DNA from: Umezawaea beigongshangensis
GTDB taxonomy: Bacteria; Actinomycetota; Actinomycetes; Mycobacteriales; Pseudonocardiaceae
Direction: 5' to 3'
NCBI RefSeq assembly: GCF_016464305.1
Contig: NZ_JAEIOJ010000002.1
Span: 620,001 to 684,000, forward strand
Length of the DNA: 64,000 nt
Below are positions 21,331 through 30,041 of the stretch, in pieces. The position numbers and the translations under genes are program-made. Every line of letters begins with the position of its first letter. Within the stretch, counting starts at the first letter, position 1. The notes beneath the pieces are model-generated. The model was not told where the DNA came from and searched no databases. It saw only the letters and a program-made list of their open reading frames with translations.

Positions 21331-24310
21331 CACGCTCTGCTGCACGACCGGCTGGAAGTTCGCTCGGGCGCGCCTCGGGAACGGCGACGGCGCGCAGTCG
21401 CGCCAGTTCGGCGTCGAACCGCGCTGCGCGGTGCGCGTCGTCGTCCTCGCTGAGCGCCTTCGCGCTCTCCCACGCCTCCTCCGCCCCGCCGAGCCGCCCC
21501 GCCGCCAGCAGAGCGCGCGCGAGCACGTCCAGGGCGTCCGTCTCGTTCCCGGTGGTCCGCGAGCGCTGGAACAGGTGGACGGCCCGGCGAGCCGCCTTCA
21601 CGGCCTCGGCGAGGTCGTCGAGCTGCAGGTCGGCTCTCGACAGCACGAGCAGTGCGCGTGCCGCCGTCTCCGCGTCGCGGGTGCGCGTCACCGCGGACAG
21701 CGCCCGGAAGGCGAACTCCCTCGCACGCGCGGGGCGTTCGCGGTCGAGTTGCAGCGCGGCCAGACCCGCGAGAGCGATCGCCTCGCTGAACGGATCTCCG
21801 ATCTCGCGGGCCAGTTCGAGCCCCTCCTCCAGCCGCTCGGCGGCTCGCCGGTGGTCCAGTGCCAGGCGGTGGGCCTCGCCGGTGCGGCAGAGGAACAGCG
21901 CTTCCAGGCCGCTCGCCCTCGTCCGGCGCACGAGCAGCAGCGCCCGCTCGTGCGCGTCGATGCCGTGCACCAGGTCGCCCACCTCGACGAGGACGCGCGC
22001 GCCGTTGTGCACGCTCGACGCGACCCCCTCCTCGTGCGAGAGGCGCGAGAAGAGCAGGGTCGCCTCGTGCAGGCGCTCCTCGGCCAGGCCGAACTCCTTG
22101 CGCTGGAGGTGGAGGTTGCCCGCGTTGTGCAGCGCGTACGCCTCGCCGAGGACGTCGCCGGTCGCCCGCGCGACGCGCAACGCCACCCCCAGCGCGGCCA
22201 GCGCGTCGTCGAAGTGCCCCATGCGCTTGAGCATCTCCCCCGCGACGTGCGGCAGCTTCGCCGCGTAGTCGAGGTGACCGGCCGCGGCGGCCCAGGCGAT
22301 GACCGCGTTCAGGTTCAGGCGTTCCTCGTTGCACCACCGCATCGCCGAACTCGCGTCGGGGAACGTCAGCGGAACCACGTCCCCGACCGGCGGCAGTTCG
22401 AGCACCCGTGTGTGGTGGGGGAAGACGGCGACGTCCGCGTTGGCCGCCGTCCTGAAGTAGTGGTCGAGCACGCGCTGCTCCGCCGCCCGGCGCTCGACGG
22501 CGTACCGCTCGTCCGCGATCAGCGCGGCCGCGTGCTCCCGCAGCAGGTCGTGGAACTGGTAGCGGTCCAGGAGGCCGGGCTGCTCCAGCAGGTGCGCCTC
22601 GGCCAGGACGTCCAGCCGGGAGCGCACCACCGCTGCGGGCTCGCTCATCAGGGCAGCGGCCACGGCCACGGTGACGTCCGGTCCGGGGTGCAGGGCGAGC
22701 AGGCGGTACAGGCGCTGCTCGGTGTCGCCGAGCGCGCGCACCGACTGGTCGAACACGGCTCGCAGGCCGTGCTTGACGCCGTCTCCCGCAGCGCCGATGT
22801 CGAGCAGCTTGACGTCCTCGTTCACCTGCCGGAGGAAGTCCGACAGCGGTGCGCCGGGCCGGGCGGCGATGTGCTGGGCGAGGACCTTCAGCGCGATCGG
22901 CAGTCCGGAGCACAGGTCGGCGAGCGCCTCCAGCGACCGGGGCTCCCCGACCGCCCTGGCCCCCACACCGCTGGCCAGCAGCCGGCGCGCGTCGATCCCG
23001 TCGAGGGGGTCCACCTGGAACTGGTGCGGGTGGTAGCGGAAGCCGAGGCCCGTGAGCTTGCTCCTGCTCGTGATCACCACGACCGACCGGGACAGCAGCG
23101 GCATCAACCGCTCCACCTGGTCGCTGCCGCGGGCGTTGTCGAGCACCACGAGCACCCGGCGCGTGCTCAGGAGGGCAGCCAGCTTGTTGGCCCGCGCGTC
23201 GGGGTTGGGTAATCGCTCCGGCGGATGGCCCAGTCCTTCGAGGAACCGGTCGACCACCACGGCGGCCTCCACGCCGGGGCCCTCCGCGAATCCGTCGAGG
23301 TCGACGAAGAGGTCTCCGTCGGGGAACCGGTCCAGCGCGTTGAGCGCCCAGTGCACGGCCAGAGCGGTCTTCCCCACCCCGCCGAGGCCGTGCAGGACCA
23401 CGACGCAGGGCTTGGCCTCCCCGTCCTCGCGCGTCGTGACGGCGTCCACCTCGGACACGAGCACCTCCCGTCCCACCACGACGTCGGGGAAGTGGTGCGG
23501 AAGCTGGTGGGGGACCACCCGCTCGTCCCGCCGCGCCTCCCGGCCGGCGGGATCGGCGCTGCGGCGCACGAGAACGTCGTGCACGCGCCGCAGAGCGTCC
23601 GCGGCCGCGTCGTCGGCGTCCTCCCGCAACCGGCGGTGCACGGCGAGGAAGTGCTCGGTCGCCTCGGCGGCGCGCGCCAGCCCGTGCAGCGCTTCGAGCC
23701 GCTTGGTGAGCAGACCGAGGTGCGTGTGGTCCTCGACGCCGAGGTCGTCGTGCGCCGTCAGCACGGCGTGGTGCTGGCCGAGCGCGAGCTGGGACTCGAA
23801 CAGCGCCTCCCACGCGGGCAGGCGCACGTTCTCCTCCACCCGGCGCCGCCACGTGTCCGCCGCGGTGGAGCGCACGTCGGCCAGCGGCTGCTCCGTCCAC
23901 GTCCGCAACGCCCGCTGGAGGAGCTCGCACGCGGTGCGGTGGTCCCCCCCGGCCGCGGCGACCCGACCGCGCTCGACCTGCTCGCGGAAGGAGAAGAAGT
24001 CGACCGACGGTCGCGGCACCACGACCGCGAACGCGTTGTCCCGGCCGGAGAGGTCCACCCGCACGCCGAGCCCGCCCAGCGCTCTGCGGATGCGCTTGGC
24101 GTAGGTGGCGAGCGTGTCGGCGGGGTTCTGGGGGAGGTCGGCGTCCTCACCCCACACCCAGTCGACCAGTGCTCCCGTGGACATCCGCTTCCCCGCGTGC
24201 ACGAGCAGGACGCCGAGCACCGCGCGCTCCTTGGGCGCACCCCACGCGTCGACGAACCCCCCACCGGTCTTGACCTTCGTCGTTCCGAGCACGGAGAACC
24301 GCACGTCCAC
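21311..24310 (-). CDS. AfsR/SARP-type regulator with STAND (NB-ARC) ATPase and TPR repeats
   Basis: About 999 residues. The N-terminal OmpR-like winged helix (about 3-95) starts VRFSVLGTTKV and includes PKERAVLGVLLVHAGKRMS. It is followed by a bacterial transcriptional-activation domain (about 100-245). The NB-ARC ATPase has P-loop GLGGVGKTALAVHWA near 308, Walker B VLVVLDNARG near 388 and CSGLPIALKV near 470. A C-terminal TPR array runs from about 670 to 930. This is the AfsR layout that activates secondary metabolism from direct-repeat promoters. The start is approximate: GTG at 24310 with GGGTGG upstream, or GTG at 24319. It is divergent from a GT-B-like gene 270 bp away, a likely target. 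Confidence 0.9.
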   Translation of the reverse strand: MDVRFSVLGTTKVKTGGGFVDAWGAPKERAVLGVLLVHAGKRMSTGALVDWVWGEDADLPQNPADTLATYAKRIRRALGGLGVRVDLSGRDNAFAVVVPRPSVDFFSFREQVERGRVAAAGGDHRTACELLQRALRTWTEQPLADVRSTAADTWRRRVEENVRLPAWEALFESQLALGQHHAVLTAHDDLGVEDHTHLGLLTKRLEALHGLARAAEATEHFLAVHRRLREDADDAAADALRRVHDVLVRRSADPAGREARRDERVVPHQLPHHFPDVVVGREVLVSEVDAVTTREDGEAKPCVVVLHGLGGVGKTALAVHWALNALDRFPDGDLFVDLDGFAEGPGVEAAVVVDRFLEGLGHPPERLPNPDARANKLAALLSTRRVLVVLDNARGSDQVERLMPLLSRSVVVITSRSKLTGLGFRYHPHQFQVDPLDGIDARRLLASGVGARAVGEPRSLEALADLCSGLPIALKVLAQHIAARPGAPLSDFLRQVNEDVKLLDIGAAGDGVKHGLRAVFDQSVRALGDTEQRLYRLLALHPGPDVTVAVAAALMSEPAAVVRSRLDVLAEAHLLEQPGLLDRYQFHDLLREHAAALIADERYAVERRAAEQRVLDHYFRTAANADVAVFPHHTRVLELPPVGDVVPLTFPDASSAMRWCNEERLNLNAVIAWAAAAGHLDYAAKLPHVAGEMLKRMGHFDDALAALGVALRVARATGDVLGEAYALHNAGNLHLQRKEFGLAEERLHEATLLFSRLSHEEGVASSVHNGARVLVEVGDLVHGIDAHERALLLVRRTRASGLEALFLCRTGEAHRLALDHRRAAERLEEGLELAREIGDPFSEAIALAGLAALQLDRERPARAREFAFRALSAVTRTRDAETAARALLVLSRADLQLDDLAEAVKAARRAVHLFQRSRTTGNETDALDVLARALLAAGRLGGAEEAWESAKALSEDDDAHRAARFDAELARLRAVAVPEARPSELPAGRAAERDDTKHR

Positions 24311-24580
24311 CAGCGCCACCCCCCGCTGCGTCGCCGCCAGCGCCTCCCAGTCGCGACCTCGTGCAACCCCTCGACCGCTGGAAGTCCTCGACGTGCGAGC
24401 CCGACCCCTCGTCCGACCGAATTGTGACCCTTGTACGTGTTCGGCAACCCGCACTCCAGCGGAATTCACCGGTGCGCTCCCCCCACCTGGGCCGTTCGTG
24501 CGTCGACCCGCGTCCGACCGGCGCAGCTCGCGACCGTGCCACCAGCAACCGAGCACGACGAGCAGAGGGGTGCGGACACG

Positions 24581-25783
24581 ATGTCGCAACGGTGGATCAG
24601 AGGGCCGCTGGGGATCGACGCGGCCACCAGGGTGACCAGGACCGGGACGAGCACGGTCCTGCTGATGGTCCCGACGACGACCGCGGGCACGCGGCTGATG
24701 GACCTGGTGCCGCTCCTGGAGTGCGACCACCGCGTGCAGACGGTGGTGACGGTGCCGCAGACGGGCGAGTCCTGGCACGGCACCGACGAGTTCGCCCGCC
24801 GCACCGGCGCGGTCGTGCTGCCGTGGGAGCAGGCGGTGCAGCACGAGTTCGACCTCGTGCTGAGCGCGAGCCACCGGGAGATCCACCGCGTGCGCGGCCC
24901 GCTCCTGCTGCTGCCGCACGGGGTCGGTCACCTGAAGTCCCGCGAGTACAGCCGCAAGGCCGGCGGCGCGACGGTGCCGACCTCGGGGCTGGAGCGGGAG
25001 CTGCTCACCCATCGCGGCCGGGTGATCCCCTCGGCCGTCGCGCTCGCCCGCGACGAGGAGACCACGGTCCTCGCCGAACGCTGCCCGGAGGCCGCGCACA
25101 CGGGAGTCGTGGCCGGAGACGTCTGCTTCGACCGGATGCGGGCGAGTCTGCCCCTGCGGGAGCACTACCGTCGCGCGCTCGGTGCGGCCGACGGACGACG
25201 GGTGGTCGTGATCAGCTCGACGTGGGCGCCCTGGTCCACCTTCGGCCGCCACCCGGAGCTGTACCGGAGGCTGGTGGCCGAGGCGGCGGCCGAGGACGCG
25301 GTGGTGGTGGCCGTGCTGCACCCCACCGTGTGGGCGGTGCACGGCGAGTGGCAGGTCCGGGCGTGGCTGGCGGACTGCACGCGGTCGGGTCTGCTGCTGA
25401 TCCCGCCGCACGAGGGGTGGCGCGGCGCGGTGGTCGCGGCGGACGCCGTCGTCGGCGATCACGGGTCCACCACGGTGTACGCCGCCGCCCTGGGGCGACC
25501 GGTGCACCTCGCCACGATTCCCGACGGGGAGATCAGAAGGGGCAGCGTGGCCTGGCACCTGGGCCGGACGTGTCCGCGGCTGGACCACGACCGGCCGCTG
25601 CTGCCCCAGCTGGACCGGCCGTCGGACGGCACGGGGCTGCGCGGACTCGTCACGTCCAGGCCGGACCGGGCCGGCACGATCCTGCGCGGCACCATGTACC
25701 GCCTGCTCGGTCTGTCCGAACCGCCGCACGGTGCTCCGGCGTCCCCCGTGCCGCTCCCCGTGCCGCTCGCGGACGTGCGATGA
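24581..25783 (+). CDS. Hypothetical GT-B-like protein (CDP-glycerol transferase/glycosyltransferase-like)
   Basis: A 400-residue soluble protein. The N-terminal half has Rossmann-like strands (TVLLMVPTTTAGTRLMDLV, FDLVLSASH, LLLLPHGVGH). The C-terminal half has VVVISSTWAPWSTFGRHPELY and VVGDHGSTTVYAAALGRPVHLA. The GDHGS/T..A..G.P arrangement resembles the donor-binding region of GT-B glycosyl- and glycerophosphotransferases. I cannot name donor or acceptor. ATG at 24581 has GAGGGG 10 bases upstream. It is translationally coupled (ATGA) to the next small gene and divergent from the SARP-STAND regulator. Confidence 0.75.
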   Translation: MSQRWIRGPLGIDAATRVTRTGTSTVLLMVPTTTAGTRLMDLVPLLECDHRVQTVVTVPQTGESWHGTDEFARRTGAVVLPWEQAVQHEFDLVLSASHREIHRVRGPLLLLPHGVGHLKSREYSRKAGGATVPTSGLERELLTHRGRVIPSAVALARDEETTVLAERCPEAAHTGVVAGDVCFDRMRASLPLREHYRRALGAADGRRVVVISSTWAPWSTFGRHPELYRRLVAEAAAEDAVVVAVLHPTVWAVHGEWQVRAWLADCTRSGLLLIPPHEGWRGAVVAADAVVGDHGSTTVYAAALGRPVHLATIPDGEIRRGSVAWHLGRTCPRLDHDRPLLPQLDRPSDGTGLRGLVTSRPDRAGTILRGTMYRLLGLSEPPHGAPASPVPLPVPLADVR

Positions 25784-26142
25784 CCGCGCCCGGAGTCCTG
25801 CTCGTCACGTGGCGGGCACCGTCGGGAGACACCGGTGACCTCCTGCTGGTGGACGCGGCGGTCGCCGCACCGCGGTGGCACCGGCTGGCCGACGTGCTGG
25901 TCGTGGACGAGCACGTGGCCGTGCAGCCCCGGTCGTGGACGCTGCTCGTCGTCCGCGGCCCGGCCGGGTGCACCGCGGTCCTCCCCGACGGGCAGCGGGT
26001 TCTCACGGGGGCGCACCGGGTCGAGGTCGTCGCCGTGCAGGCGCTGCGGCACCTGCTCGCGGGTCAGCCGCCGCGCACCCTCTCGATGCGGCTCAGCAGG
26101 TCCGCGGCTGCCGACCCGGACGTGCGAGCGGCCAGCACGTGA
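25780..26142 (+). CDS. Small protein coupled to the GT-B-like gene
   Basis: A 120-residue protein starting MTAPGVLLVTWRAPSGDTGDLL. ATG at 25780 overlaps the preceding TGA (ATGA), so it is read from the same message. The first 85 residues look like an all-beta domain (LLLVDAAVAAPRWH, VAVQPRSWTLLVV, CTAVLPDGQRVLTGAH). The last 26 overlap the convergent STAND gene by 79 bases and may be a neutral tail. No family recognised. The coupling suggests it works with the GT-B-like protein. Confidence 0.6.
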   Translation: MTAPGVLLVTWRAPSGDTGDLLLVDAAVAAPRWHRLADVLVVDEHVAVQPRSWTLLVVRGPAGCTAVLPDGQRVLTGAHRVEVVAVQALRHLLAGQPPRTLSMRLSRSAAADPDVRAAST

Positions 26143-28181
26143 GCCCCGGTGTAGTGCTCGGAGGCGGCGGTGAGGTCGCCGGAGAGCTCGGCGACCTCGC
26201 CCCTGGCCGTCAGGACCTGGCAGCGGTGGTGCGGGGAGTCCAGATCCCCCAGCACGTCCAGGGCGTCGAGCAGGGTGACGTCGGCCGCGCCGGCGTCACC
26301 GCCGCGCGCCTGCGCCAGTCCCAGCCGCACGAGCGTCCTGGCGTGCTGGACGACGTCTCCCAGTTCCGCCATCACCGCGATCGCGGCGCGGAACTCCTCC
26401 TCCGCCTCGGCCAACCGCCCCAGCTCCACCAGCGTCTCGCCGATTCGCCTGCGGCTCAGCGCCGTCCCCCTCGGCACGCCGGCCCGCTCGTGCAGGTCCG
26501 TCGACTCCCGGTAGTGCCGCAGCGCCCCCTGCAGGTCACCGCGCGCTCGCGCGGCACGGCCGAGCTGCGACACCGTCGACGCGGCGAGCGCGACGTCCCC
26601 GACCGCCTCGGCGATGTCGCGCACCACGGCGTTCTCCTCCAGCACCTCCTCGTAGCGGCCGAGCTGGGCGCAGACGTGCGCGCGGCGCAGGCGCAACCGG
26701 CCCTCGGCCACCGGAGCGCGGTCGCGGTGCGCGGCGGGAACTCCCAGCGCGAGAGCCGAGAGCAGGTCGTCGTGGTGATGTCGGTGCAGGAAGAACCCCC
26801 ACAGCGTGTCGCACAGCTGCCACACGAGGTCGTCCCAGCCGTGCCGCGCGGCCACGTGGATCGCGGCGGTCACGGCCGTCCGCTCCGACTCCCACCACCG
26901 CAAGCCCTCCGCCCTGCTGCCGAGCGCAGCTCCCGCCGCGGCGATCACCTCGTACCGCGGTCCGAAGCGCGGTTTCTCCGGTGCCACGGCCAGATCCGCG
27001 GCCACCGCCCGGTCGAGGAGCAGGGCGAGCAGCCTGCGTCGCGTCGCGTCGCGGTCGGCGGGCGCGTCGAAGCGCTCCGCCTGCTGCCTGGCGTGCAGCC
27101 GCAGCAGGTCGTGGTAGCGGAACGTGTCGTCGTCCACCGCGGTCAGCAGGTTCTTCTCCACCAGTTCCCACAGCACGGGTTCCACCTCGCCGGAGCGCCG
27201 CTCCACCGCGGCGGCGGCGACCGCCACGTCGAACGTGGTGCCGGGGTGCAGGGCGCACCACCGGTAGACCCGCGCCTGGGCCTGCGACAACTCCTCGTAG
27301 GACACGTCGAACACCCTCTCCACCGACGGGCTGCCGGACACCGCGAGCGCCGAGAGCCGTCCGTCCTCGATCCGCAGGCCACCGACCTCGCGGGCGATCG
27401 GGCGCCGGGGCCGGGCGGAGAGCCGTGCTCCGACCACGGACAGGGCGATGGGCAGCCCACCGCACAACCGGATCAGCTCCTCGGCGGCCACCGGCTCGGC
27501 GCGCACGCGCGCACCGCCGACCGCGGCCGACAGCAACCGCAGCGACGCGTCCCCGTCCATCGGCCCCACGTCGAGGAGGCGGGCGCCGTCCAGCCCCAGC
27601 GCGGGGAGGCGGAACCTGCTGGTGACGACGACGCTCGCCGCCGACGCGGGCAGCAGGGGACGCACCTGGGCGGCACTGGCGGCGTCGTCGAGCAGGATCG
27701 CCAGCGATCGTCGTGCTGTCAACGACCGGTAGAGGGCCTGCCGGGGTGCCTGCCCGCCTGGCAGGTCCTCCTCCGGCACGCCCAGCGCCGTGAGGAACCA
27801 GCCGAGCACCTGCTCCGGGTCCACCGGGCCGCTCTCCCGGAACGCGCCGAGGTCGGCGTACAGCTCGCCGTGCGAGTGGTGCGCGCGGCAGCTTGCGAGC
27901 CAGTGCACGGCGAGGCTGCTCTTGCCCACTCCTCCCGGTCCCGTGACGACCGCGAGCAGGGGCCCCGAGTCCGTCTCCTCGCGCCACCGCCGCAGCAGGT
28001 CCAGTTCGCGCTCCCGGCCGGTGAACGCCCGTGGCGGCGGCGGGAGTTGCAGCGGAACCGGCACGCGCCGCGCCGAGTCGTGGAAGTGCACGTTCTGCAC
28101 GGTGTGCGCTTGCACCACGTTGCCCAGCGGGTGTCCGTGCACCGCGTTGCTCGTCCGGCGACCGCCGTCGGGCTCGTCCAC
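26064..28181 (-). CDS. STAND (NB-ARC) ATPase with TPR repeats and N-terminal VVQ-type tag
   Basis: A 705-residue protein without a DNA-binding domain. The N-terminus carries a short hydrophobic/His tag, VVQAHTVQNVHFHD (about 22-35). It is followed by an NB-ARC ATPase with P-loop TGPGGVGKSSLAVHW near 84, SLAILLDDA Walker B and CGGLPIALSVVG. A winged-helix-like linker and TPR-type helices then run to the end (about 440-700). GTG at 28181 has GGAGGAG 5 bases upstream. Such proteins are signalling switches that oligomerise on ligand sensing. Without a SARP domain it must act through partners. A related tag occurs in the membrane protein at 52.1 kb. Confidence 0.85.
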   Translation of the reverse strand: MDEPDGGRRTSNAVHGHPLGNVVQAHTVQNVHFHDSARRVPVPLQLPPPPRAFTGRERELDLLRRWREETDSGPLLAVVTGPGGVGKSSLAVHWLASCRAHHSHGELYADLGAFRESGPVDPEQVLGWFLTALGVPEEDLPGGQAPRQALYRSLTARRSLAILLDDAASAAQVRPLLPASAASVVVTSRFRLPALGLDGARLLDVGPMDGDASLRLLSAAVGGARVRAEPVAAEELIRLCGGLPIALSVVGARLSARPRRPIAREVGGLRIEDGRLSALAVSGSPSVERVFDVSYEELSQAQARVYRWCALHPGTTFDVAVAAAAVERRSGEVEPVLWELVEKNLLTAVDDDTFRYHDLLRLHARQQAERFDAPADRDATRRRLLALLLDRAVAADLAVAPEKPRFGPRYEVIAAAGAALGSRAEGLRWWESERTAVTAAIHVAARHGWDDLVWQLCDTLWGFFLHRHHHDDLLSALALGVPAAHRDRAPVAEGRLRLRRAHVCAQLGRYEEVLEENAVVRDIAEAVGDVALAASTVSQLGRAARARGDLQGALRHYRESTDLHERAGVPRGTALSRRRIGETLVELGRLAEAEEEFRAAIAVMAELGDVVQHARTLVRLGLAQARGGDAGAADVTLLDALDVLGDLDSPHHRCQVLTARGEVAELSGDLTAASEHYTGAHVLAARTSGSAAADLLSRIERVRGG

Positions 28182-28309
28182 CGCGTCTCCTCCCGACGAT
28201 CGGACCGTCGCCAGACGTCCCGACGGTGTCACAGGTCGCGACGGGGTGGTGCCGGCACCGGTGGAACTGCACTCGAACGCACCGCCGTCGCCCCGTGGGC
28301 CGACGACGT

Positions 28310-29782
28310 TCAGCCCATGTCGAGCGCCAGGAGGACGTCCACCCGCTGCCGGAAGTCGGACAGGTCCACGCCCAGCAGGTGCTCCACCCTGCCGATGCGG
28401 TAGCGCAGGGTGTTGACGTGGACGTGCAGGCGGGCCGCCGCCGTCGTCCAGGAGCCCGAGCAGTCCAGGAACACCCGCAGCGTGCCCAGCAGGTCGGCGC
28501 CCCCGGCCGCGTCGTGGGCCAGCACCGGGCCCAGCACCCTGCGGCGCAGCGAGTCGCGCAGCTCCTCGGGCAGACCCGCCAGCAGGAGCTGGTGCAGGGC
28601 GATCTCCTCACCGGCCGTCACGACGGCGCTGCCCGGTCTCCGCTCGCCCAGACCGTGCGCGTGGTCCGCCTCCTGCGCGGCGCCGCGCAGGCCCGCGACG
28701 CCGGCCGCGGAGCTGATGCCCACCACGACGCGGGAGCGGCCGAGGCCGGGTTCCAGGACGCGCAGCGCGGCGCGGACCGCGTCGGCGCCGTCGTCGGGCC
28801 AGTCCGGCGCCAGCGCCCACGCCCTGCCGTCGACCACGCCGATCAGCGCGCCCCGGCACAGCGGCGTCAGCAGCTCGTCCAGCACGGGGGCCGCCAGGTG
28901 GTCATCGGTGCTGGAGGCGACCAGGACGCGCAGCGGTCCGTCGGGGTCCAGTCCCGCCGCGGCCACGTGCGACGCGACGGCCGGAGCGCCGGTGGCGACC
29001 AGTCGCAGCAGCGCGGCCGCGGGGAGGTTCTCGACGAGCCGGTGCTGCGCGATCCGGTCGCGCGCCAGCCCCACGAGGCTCGCCAGCTCGGCGGCCACGT
29101 CGTCGCGGAGGTGCTCGCCGTCGACGACGAGCACCCAGCCGGTGACCCGGTCACCGCCCTCCGGCGCCGCGAACAGCGTCGCACCGCGAGTCGGCACGGG
29201 CAGGCGCGACGCGCGCAGGAAGTCCCGCACCACCCGTTCGGGATCGTCCGGGGGAACACCGGCGACGAGTCGCCCCGTCGTGGTCAGCACGGCGCACGGC
29301 GCGTCCAGCTCGGCGGTCCCGGCACGCACCAGCGCCTCGACGTCACCACCGCCCGCGACGACGGCCAGCAGCCGCTGGTGCCTGCCGAGCTGCCCGGCCC
29401 GCTCCCCCGCCAGGCGCTGCACGACGTGCTCGGTGATCACGGCGAACGACAGGTCGAGGGGGACCTCCAGCAGTGCCACGTCGAGCCCGGCGCACGCGGC
29501 CACCAGGTCCGGCGGCACGCGGCGGGCCTCGGTCTCGCTGGCGGCGAGCGCGGCCGCACCGGCGTCGGCGAGCGCGGCGACGAACACCTCCGAGTCGCGC
29601 GGGCCGGTGTGCCAGAGCAGCCCGGAGACCACCAGCTCACCGCCGGAGAGGTAGCGGCGGGGGTCGGGCAGCTCCGTGCCGTACAGGCCGCGCACCGGCC
29701 GGTCGAGCAGCTCGTGCCCGCTGAGCGGGGTCAGGCGCAGTTCGGGGGCGTCCAGCAGGTCTCTCACCAGCAACGCGATCAC
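28310..29782 (-). CDS. PucR/CdaR-family transcriptional regulator
   Basis: A 490-residue regulator. The PucR N-terminal domain starts VRDLLDAPELRLTPLSG. It includes DRPVRGLYGTELPDPRRYLSGGELVVSGLL, a GGDEF-like central part, and a C-terminal HTH_30 domain SGSWTTAAARLHVHVNTLR ... YRIGRVEHLLG. GTG at 29782 gives the best N-terminal family match; its ribosome site is G-rich but close. It is divergent from the xanthine dehydrogenase operon and by analogy with Bacillus PucR controls purine catabolism. A 17-bp palindrome in the gap is a candidate binding site. Confidence 0.88.
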   Translation of the reverse strand: MIALLVRDLLDAPELRLTPLSGHELLDRPVRGLYGTELPDPRRYLSGGELVVSGLLWHTGPRDSEVFVAALADAGAAALAASETEARRVPPDLVAACAGLDVALLEVPLDLSFAVITEHVVQRLAGERAGQLGRHQRLLAVVAGGGDVEALVRAGTAELDAPCAVLTTTGRLVAGVPPDDPERVVRDFLRASRLPVPTRGATLFAAPEGGDRVTGWVLVVDGEHLRDDVAAELASLVGLARDRIAQHRLVENLPAAALLRLVATGAPAVASHVAAAGLDPDGPLRVLVASSTDDHLAAPVLDELLTPLCRGALIGVVDGRAWALAPDWPDDGADAVRAALRVLEPGLGRSRVVVGISSAAGVAGLRGAAQEADHAHGLGERRPGSAVVTAGEEIALHQLLLAGLPEELRDSLRRRVLGPVLAHDAAGGADLLGTLRVFLDCSGSWTTAAARLHVHVNTLRYRIGRVEHLLGVDLSDFRQRVDVLLALDMG

Positions 29783-29821
29783 CCCCGCCCGCGACACCGT
29801 GCTCCGACGGGGTTGTAGGAA

Positions 29822-29838
29822 ACCACGAAGAACGTGGT
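29822..29838. promoter_or_regulatory. Candidate PucR operator (17-bp palindrome)
   Basis: ACCACG-AAGAA-CGTGGT is a perfect 6-bp inverted repeat with a 5-base spacer, 40 bases upstream of the pucR-like start and in the divergent gap with the xdh operon. Confidence 0.5.
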
Positions 29839-30041
29839 CGCACGAGGCCGGAGCTTCGTGCGCGGTGGCACTGGCCGGAACCGGCCGGGCGGCGTGTACT
29901 GGGCAGGAGAGCAGCGGACCACGGAGGAGGGTCGTCGCGGTGACCGTCTCCACGCACGTGCTCGACGCCCGGCGCGGACGTCCGGCCGCTGCTGTCCCCG
30001 TTCGCCCGCTCCACCTACCGCGGCAGCTGAGGAGGCTCCCC

